A stretch of 64,000 bases of DNA, from the NCBI GenBank assembly GCA_038845865.1, contig JAWBQJ010000001.1:310001-374000 (forward strand), in the 5' to 3' direction. The DNA is from Desulfurococcaceae archaeon. GTDB lineage: Archaea; Thermoproteota; Thermoprotei_A; Sulfolobales; Desulfurococcaceae. Shown here in pieces: positions 32,759-42,067 of this stretch (its first letter is position 1; the number at the start of each line of letters is the position of its first letter). Below the pieces are notes generated by a model. The model saw nothing but the letters and a program-made list of their open reading frames with translations, searched no databases and had not been told where the DNA came from. The position numbers and the translations under genes are program-made.

Positions 32759-33712
32759 TTGCGACTCAGAATATTCTTTTCAGCCGATGTGCACGGATCA
32801 TCACATGTATGGAGAAAATGGATCCGCGTAGTAGAAGTCTACGCTATTAACGTACTAATCTTGTCCGGCGACCTAACCGGCAAGGTTCTTATTCCAATAA
32901 CTAAGAGGGCCGGTGGAGTTTACACGGCAAGGTATTTTGGGAGGGTTTGGGAGCTTAGAAGCGAGGAGGAAGTCAAAAGGTTCGAAGAAAGGCTTGAAGG
33001 TGCTGGAGCCTATTACATTAGGGTTGATGAAAGGGAATTAGAGGATCTGAAGAACAACCCTGATAGGGTAAATAAAATTTTTATTGAAAAAATGACCGAG
33101 AGGCTAAGAACATGGCTTGATTTGCTGGTCGAGAAGGTAGACACTAGTAAAGTGGCTACTATCGTAATGCCCGGAAACGACGATGAGCCCGCCATAGATG
33201 ACGTGATCGTGGAATACAGCGACAGGGGCGTAATATACCCGGTCGGCAAGGTCGTGGAGCTGGAGGGCGTAGAGATGATCTCGTGCCCCTACGCGAACCC
33301 GACACCCTGGAACACTCCCAGAGAGCTGAAAGAACAGGAACTGGAGAAGTACCTCGAAAAGCAGATCTCGAGGGTCAAGGCAACCTCGAGGTCGATATTT
33401 AACATACACCCTCCACCGTATAACACCCACCTAGACCTAGCGCCGAAGCTCGGAAAGGACCTCAAGCCCATTACAATAGCCGGTAGCGTTCAATACGAAC
33501 ACGTAGGGAGTAAGGCCGTTAGGAAAGTCATCGAGAAATATCAGCCCATAGTGGGGCTACATGGACACATACACGAGTCATCCGGAGTGGATAAGATAGG
33601 TAAAACCGTAGTAGTGAACCCGGGTAGTGAGTACAGCGAGGGGGTTTTAAGGGGCTATATAGTGGAGATCGAGAACACCAGGTTAATCAATTACTGGAGA
33701 GTTGAAGGTTAA
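32759..33712 (+). CDS. Calcineurin-like metallophosphoesterase
   Basis: A 317-residue phosphoesterase with the dimetal motifs in order: ADVHGS (residues 8-13), ILSGDLTGK (GDL), MPGNDDE (GND, here near 138-142), and GLHGHIHESSG (GHIH) close to the C-terminus, plus FNIHPPP as the intermediate histidine. An insertion of about 65 residues with the (R/E)-rich segment REVKRFEERLEGAG lies between the second and third motifs. TTG 32759 follows GGTGG. It is followed after 4 nt by a nucleotidyltransferase-like gene, suggesting a nucleotide or RNA-related pair. Natural substrate not predictable. Confidence 0.85.
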   Translation: MRLRIFFSADVHGSSHVWRKWIRVVEVYAINVLILSGDLTGKVLIPITKRAGGVYTARYFGRVWELRSEEEVKRFEERLEGAGAYYIRVDERELEDLKNNPDRVNKIFIEKMTERLRTWLDLLVEKVDTSKVATIVMPGNDDEPAIDDVIVEYSDRGVIYPVGKVVELEGVEMISCPYANPTPWNTPRELKEQELEKYLEKQISRVKATSRSIFNIHPPPYNTHLDLAPKLGKDLKPITIAGSVQYEHVGSKAVRKVIEKYQPIVGLHGHIHESSGVDKIGKTVVVNPGSEYSEGVLRGYIVEIENTRLINYWRVEG

Positions 33713-33716
33713 ATAC

Positions 33717-34556
33717 ATGAGCTCTCCTAAAAGAGTGGGGCTTCCGCCGGCCGCCTTCATCGACGAGGTGATCAGCATTGTTAACCGGGCTAGGGATAAG
33801 GGCGTAGTTTTAAGGGTACTGGGGGCCACGGCGGTGTACATACACACAATGGATAGACCTGGTAGCATAAAGATATATCAGTATTTGAAGAGGTTTAAAG
33901 ACGGTGAAATACTCTTCACGGACCTGGACTTAATCGGGTACAGCAAACAGAGAAGTAGCATAATAAGCCTCTTCGAGAAGGAGCTGGGGTTTAAGGTAGA
34001 CCCGTACATAAAGGCGCTTTTTGGCGCTAGGAGGCTAGTGTACTATCACCCTCAAAATCTCTACAGCGTTGACGTGTTTTTCGACAAGCTCGAATTCAGT
34101 CATGACATCGTCTTCGGTAACAAGCCGGGTAAGGGAAGGCTAGAACTAGATTACCCCACAATAAGCCTCGCAGACCTCTTACTCGAAAAGCTGCAAATAC
34201 ACAAAATAAACAGGAAAGACCTCGTCGACTTGGCAGTCCTGCTTCACGGGCACTGGCTGTGCAAGGAGCGTGGCGAAAGGGATAGAGACTGCATAGACGA
34301 CGACTACGTAGCAAGCGTTCTAGCTAGTGATTGGGGCTTCTGGTACGATGCTGTATTGAACCTGAACAAACTAGCTAGTTTCGTATCAGCTGAGCTTTCA
34401 ATCGTAGACGCTAATGCCTCGAAAACTGTCCAGGACAGAATACGCGCTCTGATGGACTCGATAGAAAAGAAGCCGAAGAGCAAGGAATGGATTAAGAGGT
34501 CGAAGATAGGGACCTCAAAGCCTTGGTATAGAGAAGTAGAGGAAATCGAGCGTTAA
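33717..34556 (+). CDS. Nucleotidyltransferase-like protein (AbiEii-like fold)
   Basis: About 279 residues. The N-terminal half has VLGATAVYIHT and then FTDLDLIGY, resembling the G-G/A ... T-x-DLD-(L/F) pattern of minimal nucleotidyltransferases of the AbiEii/MNT type, with EFSH-type and SVDVFFDKLEF as a third acidic strand. The C-terminal part is helical and ends with a basic tail (KKPKSKEWIKRSK). ATG 33717 follows AAGG; the upstream TTG 33702 overlaps the phosphoesterase stop. A toxin role is not supported: no antitoxin gene is adjacent. It could modify tRNA or protein. Fold assignment is inference. Confidence 0.6.
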   Translation: MSSPKRVGLPPAAFIDEVISIVNRARDKGVVLRVLGATAVYIHTMDRPGSIKIYQYLKRFKDGEILFTDLDLIGYSKQRSSIISLFEKELGFKVDPYIKALFGARRLVYYHPQNLYSVDVFFDKLEFSHDIVFGNKPGKGRLELDYPTISLADLLLEKLQIHKINRKDLVDLAVLLHGHWLCKERGERDRDCIDDDYVASVLASDWGFWYDAVLNLNKLASFVSAELSIVDANASKTVQDRIRALMDSIEKKPKSKEWIKRSKIGTSKPWYREVEEIER

Positions 34557-34837
34557 TTCAGAAGGTAATCGGGTTTTAAACTACACAGTAGTATTCTGAG
34601 CAAACAAGTTCGCCTTGGTGTGTACACTAAGCAATCCGAGAAGCCTTGCAAGTAGCACGGGCTGTAAGTACTCGATTTACTTGCCAAGTGTTCATGGACC
34701 TAGCACTTGCACGGATCGGCGTAACGGCGGAACATGCCAGCGAACTATTTTTGCTGTTTACAGTAACCTGGCACCCTCGTATCTGGGTTTCATGGGTTTT
34801 ATTAGCTACTTTATAAATCTCCTAAATTGTATGAAGC

Positions 34838-35476
34838 ATGAGGGACCGGGCGAGAGGGCTCCTTGAGCAGGCACCAGTGCAGGTATTGATGTCGATGCAG
34901 ACATACAGTTGTTGCGGGCTGAAACGGGGGTTATCGGAAGTTACAGCAATTGCTATCTTAGTTGGTATTGTCCTAGTCTTATCGTTATCTTTCCTGGTGT
35001 TCATGCAAGGTAGCTTCATTTCCGTGCAAGACCTGCATACCCTTCAAAGACTGGTCTTAACCGAGAAGCTGAATACCGTGGTTAGGCTCATAGATTCTTC
35101 GGAAGACCGCGCAGTTTTCCTCTTTAGAAGGCTAGATACAGGTGACAGGGTAGCTTTCTTCGTGTACAATGAATCGGGGTACGTAGAGTGCTCCGGCATA
35201 GTTGCGAGTATTAACGGAGGCGAGATCGCGGATACCCACCTGCACAGAGTCGAAGACGTCATGGTCGTATCAGAAAACGATGTTTACAGCTTCAAGTACT
35301 ACGCCAGGAGTGCGGGGTACCCAGATACCGGCAACGTACACGTGTGTACTTTAAAAATTACTAAGAACGCGCTCGTGACACTAACGGGCATCACAACAGA
35401 GAGGTTTTCAATATTCGTTGTGGTGTACGTAAATGACGTACCGTACTTGGTTAACGTCTACGAGTATGCCCGCTAG
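34838..35476 (+). CDS. Pilin-like protein 1 (class III signal)
   Basis: A 212-residue protein with the prepilin cleavage context GLKRG-LSEVTAIAILVGIVLVLSLSF: Lys-Arg-Gly before a hydrophobic helix, expected PibD processing after Gly. The mature part is a beta-rich domain ending FSIFVVVYVNDVPYLVNVYEYAR, matching the end of the next protein (LYTVAIYSNKPYIVGIYEV). TATA TTATAAAT (34811-34818) places transcription at about ATG 34838, possibly leaderless; ATG 34889 with its own weak site gives a shorter signal peptide. First gene of the five-gene pilin-like region. Confidence 0.7.
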   Translation: MRDRARGLLEQAPVQVLMSMQTYSCCGLKRGLSEVTAIAILVGIVLVLSLSFLVFMQGSFISVQDLHTLQRLVLTEKLNTVVRLIDSSEDRAVFLFRRLDTGDRVAFFVYNESGYVECSGIVASINGGEIADTHLHRVEDVMVVSENDVYSFKYYARSAGYPDTGNVHVCTLKITKNALVTLTGITTERFSIFVVVYVNDVPYLVNVYEYAR

Positions 35477-35498
35477 CAGATTGATTAAATTTACTAAA

Positions 35499-35675
35499 TT
35501 TATTAACCTGGTAAACGTAATGGATAAACAGTAGGTGTAGTTGTCTTGGTTTTAAGGTTTATTAACCTGGTAAACGTAATGGATAAACAGTAGGTGTAGT
35601 TGTCTTGGTTTTAAGGTTTATTAACCTGGTAAACGTAATGGATAAACAGTAGGTGTAGTTGTCTTGGTTTTAAGG
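35499..35675 (+). repeat. Perfect 59-bp tandem repeat, three copies, carrying promoter and start signals
   Basis: Three identical units at 35499-35557, 35558-35616 and 35617-35675. Each holds TTTATTAA (offset 1-8, TATA-like), AGGTG (offset 35-39) and TTG (offset 48-50) followed by GTTTTAAGG. In the third copy the TTG (35664) is the start of pilin-like gene 2. In copies 1 and 2 the same TTG opens a 15-codon frame that stops in the following unit. Identity of all copies indicates recent or ongoing recombination. Confidence 0.97.
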
Positions 35676-36314
35676 GGGGAGAGCGCGTTACTGACTGCTA
35701 TTATATTTATTGGCGTTGCCCTCGTTATAGGAGTTGCCATGCTGAGCTACTTCACATCTATTGCTACCTACTACAGGGATCAAGTAGACCTATCTAGCCA
35801 CCTGCAGAGCGAAGCTTCAAACGTATTCGTAAACATCATTTCATACGATACCGCATCATCATCGCTTTGGTTCCTGCTCAAAAGAACTGATGGATCGAGA
35901 AGCAGCTTCTTCGTTATTGTAGATATGGGTTCTGAGTACTCGAACTGCTCAAACATATACGTCTCCAACCCTTACCACGATCAAGATGGCATTCTCTGCA
36001 ACTCCAATAACGACTGCGTCCAGGCTACTCCCGTGTATCGCGGACCCATGAACGGGGTGTATGTTCCGTGGGAAGGTGTAATAGTCGACTTCTCCTCGTA
36101 TGCGAAGACAGCGGGGTACACTTTATCCGATACTGTTTACGTGTGCAGGCTCAGCAATGTGTGCGAGTTCTCCGGTTCGCAGGGGCTCTGCTCCGAGAAC
36201 ACTATAGTTAAGATACAGTTACCTAGCTATGCTGGCGTGATCAGGTTATACACTGTCGCGATCTACAGTAACAAACCATACATTGTAGGCATCTACGAGG
36301 TGACGGTTTCTTGA
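35664..36314 (+). CDS. Pilin-like protein 2 (class III signal)
   Basis: A 216-residue protein beginning MVLRG-ESALLTAIIFIGVALVIGVAM: Arg-Gly, then Glu near the start of a hydrophobic helix, as in archaeal type IV pilins (expected cut after Gly 5). The extracellular domain has four to six Cys (NCSN, LCNSNNDC, VCRLSNVC, LCSEN), perhaps disulfides, and ends LYTVAIYSNKPYIVGIYEV like protein 1. TTG 35664 lies in the third copy of the 59-bp repeat, with AGGTG before it. The gene overlaps the next by 4 nt (TTGA). Probably a surface filament or adhesin subunit. Confidence 0.75.
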   Translation: MVLRGESALLTAIIFIGVALVIGVAMLSYFTSIATYYRDQVDLSSHLQSEASNVFVNIISYDTASSSLWFLLKRTDGSRSSFFVIVDMGSEYSNCSNIYVSNPYHDQDGILCNSNNDCVQATPVYRGPMNGVYVPWEGVIVDFSSYAKTAGYTLSDTVYVCRLSNVCEFSGSQGLCSENTIVKIQLPSYAGVIRLYTVAIYSNKPYIVGIYEVTVS

Positions 36315-37900
36315 AAGGTCAAGGAAGCATCATTGTGGCGGTTGTCTTCCTCTCAATAATAATGGTGTCCGTTGCACCGCTAGTTTTGCACATATACGGC
36401 ACAGCAACTAACATGGCATCCGCACCCGATGCCCCCGTATACAGGTTTCTCACTCTACAAGCTAAAATGATAAGCAGGGAAATTGTGGCGTTCTATAACG
36501 CTACGGACTCCACCCTGCTATTGGTAAATCGGGGGGGAGCGGGTATAAAGGTAGAACGGGTAGTGATATACGCTGACTGCGACGGTCGGGGCGTCTACAT
36601 AGACCCCGGAGTTAAAGATCTAGACATGCCTTCAGGGCTCGAGATAACAATGCAGATACCTCTTCCTACGCAATCGGTCTGCGGAAACCTGAAAACGAAT
36701 ACGTTATACCTCATAACATCAGAGGGGTTAGTAATAAGTAGCACGGTCATAACATACGAAGACATAGAGATGCTATCGAGGCAGGAATCGCAGACTACTA
36801 CAATAGTCCGGACGACCCTGCCCTCCGCCGTGATGGCCCTACCGTTTAAGGTGGGTCCAGGGGATAACACGAGTGACTTGTACTCTCTTCTGGGTGGTAA
36901 GGGATTTGAGGTATGCACACTAGACAGCATGGAGAACCCGACGAAGGTCGTCTCTTGTGCAAGCCTTGAAGGGGGCATGAAAGGAGGTGCCGGTACGGGT
37001 TACGTATGGAGCCTACGGAGAGTATACGTGAACACTAACATAAACATAAGTAACGTCATTAGAAACCTCTGGATAGGCTACGACCCGCGGAATGTTTCGA
37101 GGTACAACATAGTGATAACAGCGGATAGCGCGACACTGGCCACGCCTTCATACAGTACATCTTCTCCTGTCAGGATAAAGATATACGGCTTCGTGCCGGT
37201 AACGCCCCAGGGCATTCTCAGACTTGGCGGGACCTGGATGAGTGCACCAGACCAGGACATAGCAAAGTACACTTTCGTGAACGCCGCGTTGGTTTTAAAC
37301 GGTACGGCTGAAAGAGTTGAAATATATGAAAGGACCAGTGGCAACGAGACGGATTACAACCCGTACATAATGTTCATAAACACCGATAGAAGCCGGGGAT
37401 TCGCCGGAATACTCTTCACGACGATAGATAGAGCGTGGGGATTTTACTCTTCCAGGAACGAGCACGTGGATACCCTGCTTGATTACTCCATAAAATCCCT
37501 AGTCCTAGTGTACAAAGACTACTCATTGTCCAATATCAAGTACTCCAGCGTCACTATAGCGGTTAACTATAGGTTTCACGACAATGAGGGTAGCGATGCC
37601 CAGGGAACTTCAGTTGACAAGCCTATAATGCTCGTCGGCCTCGTTGACGCGAGCGGCGTTATTTACAGCTATAGAAGCTTCACGTTCAGGGAGCTAACGA
37701 GGTATGAGGACACATACCCTCCAACCGCACAGGCGCAGAGCAGCATGATCTTCATACCCCTACCACCCGCTGAGCAGGGAGAAAAAGTGTACTACGTGTT
37801 CATAGCGATCCAGGACCCCTACCACTATAACGGCTACCTCGACGACCTCGACTTAACACTTTACATAGAGTCGTTGGTGATCGTTCCAGTTACGAGGTGA
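36311..37900 (+). CDS. Large pilin-like protein 3 (class III signal, about 530 residues)
   Basis: Starts MKGQGSIIVAVVFLSIIMVSVAPLVLHIYG: Lys-Gly, then a Gln-Gly-Ser start of a hydrophobic helix, similar to pilin/archaellin-like signals. The 490-residue ectodomain is beta-rich with several Asn-X-Ser/Thr sites. It ends YYVFIAIQDPYHYNGYLDDLDLTLYIESLVIVPV, homologous to the ends of the next two proteins. TTG start overlaps the previous stop (4 nt), and its own stop overlaps the next gene's ribosome site. Such a large ectodomain is unlike ordinary pilins and suits an adhesive thread or tip protein. Confidence 0.7.
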   Translation: MKGQGSIIVAVVFLSIIMVSVAPLVLHIYGTATNMASAPDAPVYRFLTLQAKMISREIVAFYNATDSTLLLVNRGGAGIKVERVVIYADCDGRGVYIDPGVKDLDMPSGLEITMQIPLPTQSVCGNLKTNTLYLITSEGLVISSTVITYEDIEMLSRQESQTTTIVRTTLPSAVMALPFKVGPGDNTSDLYSLLGGKGFEVCTLDSMENPTKVVSCASLEGGMKGGAGTGYVWSLRRVYVNTNINISNVIRNLWIGYDPRNVSRYNIVITADSATLATPSYSTSSPVRIKIYGFVPVTPQGILRLGGTWMSAPDQDIAKYTFVNAALVLNGTAERVEIYERTSGNETDYNPYIMFINTDRSRGFAGILFTTIDRAWGFYSSRNEHVDTLLDYSIKSLVLVYKDYSLSNIKYSSVTIAVNYRFHDNEGSDAQGTSVDKPIMLVGLVDASGVIYSYRSFTFRELTRYEDTYPPTAQAQSSMIFIPLPPAEQGEKVYYVFIAIQDPYHYNGYLDDLDLTLYIESLVIVPVTR

Positions 37901-37905
37901 TGCCC

Positions 37906-39375
37906 GTGGCAGTGAAACACGGCGTAAAAGGAGTGGTCGAGGCCGTTGCGGCAATACTGGCCTTTGCTTTAATATCGGCGTCACTAATGTTCATTCTGCT
38001 GTACTTTTATTCAACAACTTACCAGCAGGTAGCACCTATACCAGGCGGCTACGCGGGCGAGAACCTGGTACTGTTCATGGTGAAGGACCATGATGGTAAC
38101 ATGGCGTTGAGCGTTAAGAATGTTGGCTCGGTCGTAACGCAAATAGATTACGTACTGGCATTTAATAGCGATTACTTGGACAAGGCCGTCATTAGCTTGG
38201 AGAGCACTGCAGTGTGCACTGCTAACCAACGTATAATCGCTCCTGGACGCGTAGCTAATGTGACTTGCACCGGTAATTACCTACCTATAGCTGTAGTTAC
38301 CAGTAACGGAAGGGTTTTCTCGGTAGATCCGCAGCTTCACGCGATCTCGTTGAGGCGAGTTATCGGCATACACTTAGAGACGGTGTACGGGGGTATCAAC
38401 ATCACGACTACATCGCAGATACTAGCCTACCTAGAGGACAGCACGCTACTACGTAGCGGCGCGATTAATACATCCCTACTACTGACCCCCGTGGTAAACT
38501 ACACGGACACAGAAATATATGTTGAAGGAGAATTAAACGCCTCGCTAGTAATTATCGGGAAGAACCCTCTGAACAATAGAACAAACATGCTCATAATAGG
38601 CAACGGAACAGCGGGATCCTACATTGCAGTAATCACGAGAGAAAACCGTATTTCCTTGTCCACGGTAGTGCGGTACAGGCTGAAAATAGAGAACTTTACG
38701 GGAGACGTGAATTTTGAGGTAGGTATACATGCATGCTATGTGAATGAAAACAAGGCGTGCAAGGTTGTTTTCGGGGGTGTTGCTAGTAGGGTTACACTGT
38801 ATGGTGCTAATGTAAATGCTTCGGGGGTCGTTGGCCTAGACCCTTACGTATTCGTAGGGGACATCAACAATAATGGTAACGTTGAAGCGATACTCGTCAC
38901 CCAGGACTTTGGAGTAGGTAACAGCACCACGATAAACGACCGCTTAGGCCCCCTCCACTACCTAGATGCGACCGCGGAGCCCATTAGACTGGTCTTCACT
39001 AACGTGCCCATAGACAGTGGAGCCTACTCTTCAGCCATTCTCAGCGTTAGAATGTTCTTCTGGGATAACTCACTCGACGATATAAGCGATAACGACAACA
39101 GAATACTCATAAGGGTTGGCTTGTACGACAATGTAAGCAAGTCTTTTGTATACGCTACCTCTCTTAGTTATTACGAGCTCTGCAGGTACAGGCACGTGAA
39201 ACCATTCTCCATATCGTACATAGCCAAAGACTTCGCGATATTCATACCGAAAACGGGAAGCACATACTACGTGGCGGTAGAGCTCCTGGACCCCTTCTAC
39301 GCGGATGGCACGAAGAACGATGCAGATATAATAGTGGGCATAGAGTATATAGGCATAGGACTGGCTACGAGGTGA
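37906..39375 (+). CDS. Large pilin-like protein 4 (class III signal, about 489 residues)
   Basis: N-terminus MAVKHGVKG-VVEAVAAILAFALISASLMFILLYFY with Lys-Gly before the hydrophobic helix and Glu at mature position 3. The ectodomain contains FVGDINNNGNVEAILVTQDFGVG, a Ca-binding EF-like D-x-N-x-N-x motif, and ends YYVAVELLDPFYADGTKNDADIIVGIEYIGIGLATR. Protein 5 has the matching FTGDIDGNGLVDLIFITEDAYYG and a similar C-terminus. GTG 37906 is preferred because GAGGTG ends 6 nt before it; GTG 37897 and ATG 37900 lie in the site. Fourth gene of the operon. Confidence 0.7.
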   Translation: MAVKHGVKGVVEAVAAILAFALISASLMFILLYFYSTTYQQVAPIPGGYAGENLVLFMVKDHDGNMALSVKNVGSVVTQIDYVLAFNSDYLDKAVISLESTAVCTANQRIIAPGRVANVTCTGNYLPIAVVTSNGRVFSVDPQLHAISLRRVIGIHLETVYGGINITTTSQILAYLEDSTLLRSGAINTSLLLTPVVNYTDTEIYVEGELNASLVIIGKNPLNNRTNMLIIGNGTAGSYIAVITRENRISLSTVVRYRLKIENFTGDVNFEVGIHACYVNENKACKVVFGGVASRVTLYGANVNASGVVGLDPYVFVGDINNNGNVEAILVTQDFGVGNSTTINDRLGPLHYLDATAEPIRLVFTNVPIDSGAYSSAILSVRMFFWDNSLDDISDNDNRILIRVGLYDNVSKSFVYATSLSYYELCRYRHVKPFSISYIAKDFAIFIPKTGSTYYVAVELLDPFYADGTKNDADIIVGIEYIGIGLATR

Positions 39376-39379
39376 TCCT

Positions 39380-41056
39380 TTGTCCCACGGGAGGGGGTCC
39401 AAGGGCATTTCAACCGTAATCGCCTCTTTCCTACTATCCATGGTCATCCTAGTCGTGTTTACCTACGTGTTCCTAAGCATAGTTGCTTCTACTCAAAGCG
39501 GCTCTCTAGCCCTCAAGAACGTTATAAGGTATTCTCATAAACACGAGATCGCCCAACTTATAGCTAACAAGTCAGTGGATAGGACGTACCTCCTCAACAT
39601 CGGGGCAAGCGACATAGCTGTGGACAAGGTCGTCGTGAGGACTTCTGACGGGTTCATCGAAGTCAGGGATTTCCTAGATGTATGTAGTGGTTCAAATACC
39701 ATAAGGGCACAGGAGGAAGCTGAGTGTAGCGTGGAGTACGATTACATAGCGGTAATAACGGTGGAAGGAGTCGTCATTTACCCGCAAGTTCCGAAGCCGG
39801 TTATAGAAACCCTCATTCAGTATTCTAGCACAACGTACATGGTGTCGTTGGTATTTAACATTACAAACCCCGAGGAGCTATCCAGCCTATTCGATGTCAG
39901 CGATTACCTCGTGGACAAGCCATACACGCGTGTACAGTATGTTAGAGGGGTGAAATCGGATAAGTTACTGCTACTACCCCCTGGGCAGGAAAGCGAGTTC
40001 TACAACGCTACGCTTGAAGCAGATAACATACCTTTCGGAGTCGTCGTTGTAGGGTACGATCCCAGCTGGATCAGGGAGAAGAGCGCTAATCCTGCAGTGG
40101 AATCTCAACCCAGATTCATCATAATGATCGCGGGGCCCGGCTTCACGGGCTCGGACTCGGTACGCATCAATAACAGAAACTATCCGCTGAGCGGAAACGG
40201 CTTTAGAATAGTGATCCGGAACTACACGGGAGTAATAGAAATAAGGCAAGTTAGGCAAACGGGTAATTGGCAGGAGATCGGGACAATAGCGTGTAGTTCA
40301 ACTATACCGGGCTACTGTCCTAGCAACTACCTGCCTGCCATAGGTGCGTGGTATTACGGTTCAACTGATAGAGGCCTCAACTTGAGGCTGTACTTGAACG
40401 GCTTTGCGACGTATATAGCTAGGTTCATGAGAATAGCCTCTGGAAACGCGCCAACCGGTGAGACAAACTACTACCCCTTCCTCTTTACCGGGGATATTGA
40501 CGGCAATGGATTGGTTGACTTGATATTCATAACTGAGGATGCTTACTACGGTGATAAGAACAGAATCAACGACATGTACGGTAGTGATGATTTAAGCGAT
40601 TGGAGCACCGAGCCCCTGGTCATAAAGCTGTTGCAGGTGGGCAGAGCGCTGGGATATGAAGAGGGCTATGTAGATGGGGGCAGGTTCGCGGGCTTGGCAC
40701 TATACATAAACCTCTTCTTCCACGACAACTCTCACCCCGATGAAACGCAACTCGAAGACATCGACAGAACAGATTGGGTACTCAGAATTCTGCTCATTGA
40801 CGAGTACGGTAATGAGTACGTTGTTAGGGAATACAGGTACCAGGAAATATGCAACTACCATAAAACGCGTGTAACTAGCTTCGGAAAGGACAACTACTTT
40901 GTAAAGATATCCCAGTCAATATACATCCCCATACCTTCAGCTGGAAAGTACTGGGTTGCAATAGCGCTTCAAGACCCCTATGGAACGGGTAGAACAAACG
41001 ATGCAGACGTAACGATAGGTATAGAATTTATAGGAGTACTTCCCTTCATCAGGTAG
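39380..41056 (+). CDS. Large pilin-like protein 5 (class III signal, 558 residues)
   Basis: Begins MSHGRGSKG-ISTVIASFLLSMVILVVFTYVFLSIV: Lys-Gly, then ISTVIA, a canonical archaeal prepilin helix. The ectodomain holds FTGDIDGNGLVDLIF (possible Ca site) near residue 370 and ends YWVAIALQDPYGTGRTNDADVTIGIEFIGVLPF, homologous to proteins 3 and 4. TTG 39380 follows GAGGTG by 5 nt. It is the last gene of the run. No prepilin peptidase, assembly ATPase or TadC-type platform gene is in the window, so these must use machinery encoded elsewhere. Confidence 0.72.
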   Translation: MSHGRGSKGISTVIASFLLSMVILVVFTYVFLSIVASTQSGSLALKNVIRYSHKHEIAQLIANKSVDRTYLLNIGASDIAVDKVVVRTSDGFIEVRDFLDVCSGSNTIRAQEEAECSVEYDYIAVITVEGVVIYPQVPKPVIETLIQYSSTTYMVSLVFNITNPEELSSLFDVSDYLVDKPYTRVQYVRGVKSDKLLLLPPGQESEFYNATLEADNIPFGVVVVGYDPSWIREKSANPAVESQPRFIIMIAGPGFTGSDSVRINNRNYPLSGNGFRIVIRNYTGVIEIRQVRQTGNWQEIGTIACSSTIPGYCPSNYLPAIGAWYYGSTDRGLNLRLYLNGFATYIARFMRIASGNAPTGETNYYPFLFTGDIDGNGLVDLIFITEDAYYGDKNRINDMYGSDDLSDWSTEPLVIKLLQVGRALGYEEGYVDGGRFAGLALYINLFFHDNSHPDETQLEDIDRTDWVLRILLIDEYGNEYVVREYRYQEICNYHKTRVTSFGKDNYFVKISQSIYIPIPSAGKYWVAIALQDPYGTGRTNDADVTIGIEFIGVLPFIR

Positions 41057-42067
41057 CTACGTATTTTCCCCTTCATTTTAGATTACTTCCCACACAGATG
41101 ATTACGGCCTATTACGCCGAGATCCCTGGACAGGCTGTAGGAAACTATATGCTCAAACTATATGCTCCTCTGTTTCAACACGACGTACGTTGCGGCAACG
41201 AGTTCACCTCTATGATCGGGCTTTACCGTGCGGTGGACGATGAGAGTGGCGTTGGGGTGCTTTTAGGCTTGCATGCTTGGTTGTGGTTATTCCAAGAGGG
41301 GTCTAAGCGGCTTACATGTATTCTTAAACGGAACCTTGACTACAAGCTACCCAGCGACATCGCCGGCAACGTGATCCTGGTAAGTGAGATCACGGGCATG
41401 TTACGTCACTCCACCACTAAGAGCCCCCGGACAAGTACTGCGATCTCTAAGTAGCTTAGCCGGGTGAAAGAATCGCTGATCCCACTGAAAGCGAGGGCGA
41501 GGAGTCCTAATCATGCCGAGTAGCCTAGTACTTGCTTTCAATGGAACTAGGAGGCCCGGTCCCTGGAACCGGATCTCGGAGACATAGTCGCATGTAACGA
41601 CCTTCTACAAGTTGCAACGGCTCTTCGTCCTTGCTTTTCTCGTAGACTTTACCTATTTTTGGCAAGTTCACCTAAAGGCTCCGTAGCGCTGTGGTAACGT
41701 AACAGATGGGCTGAGTTCGGACCTTTAACGATGTGGGCTCAGATCAGCTGCTGACGTGCAATTCATGGTTATGAAGGGTGTGCTGTAGGTTTCCGAGCCT
41801 AGCGGCCTAAGCGTTGTGTGGGTTAGATTGCATTATTTTCACATTTCAGTATGTAGCTTAGTCTGTAGAATTGCATGGCCATATTCTCTGCAGCCATTTC
41901 TACGGGAACGGATCCAGCAGTTCTCTCGATTTCACAAGCTCGTTATAACTCTACGGTAAAGTCTGGATAGCAGTTACTTCGTGTGCTATCAGCGTTATCG
42001 TGTTGTTTTCCTCCTCTTCTATTGTGGTGACCTCAGTATTTCATGGTGTGCGACATGTAGAGGAGAG
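41057..42067. other. About 1 kb without an intact gene, probably decayed coding DNA
   Basis: Between pilin-like gene 5 and tRNA-Gly. The longest frame (41098-41454, plus strand, 118 codons, contains YKLPSDIAGNVILVSEITG) has no promoter or ribosome site and uses CGT/CGG arginine codons unlike neighbouring genes, which prefer AGG/AGA. A short protein-like stretch is also visible on the minus strand near 41520-41670. I recognise no family. It may be the remains of a lost gene or an insertion. Confidence 0.4.

Noticed and set aside
33717-34556. AbiEii-type toxin of an abortive infection module
   Set aside because: The fold may match but no antitoxin partner is adjacent; the upstream gene is a metallophosphoesterase.
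35499-35675. Short CRISPR array
   Set aside because: The three 59-bp units are contiguous without spacers and contain TATA, ribosome site and start codon; no cas genes in the window.
41098-41454. Intact 118-residue gene
   Set aside because: No promoter or ribosome site, codon use unlike neighbours, and no recognisable family; kept only as probable decayed DNA.
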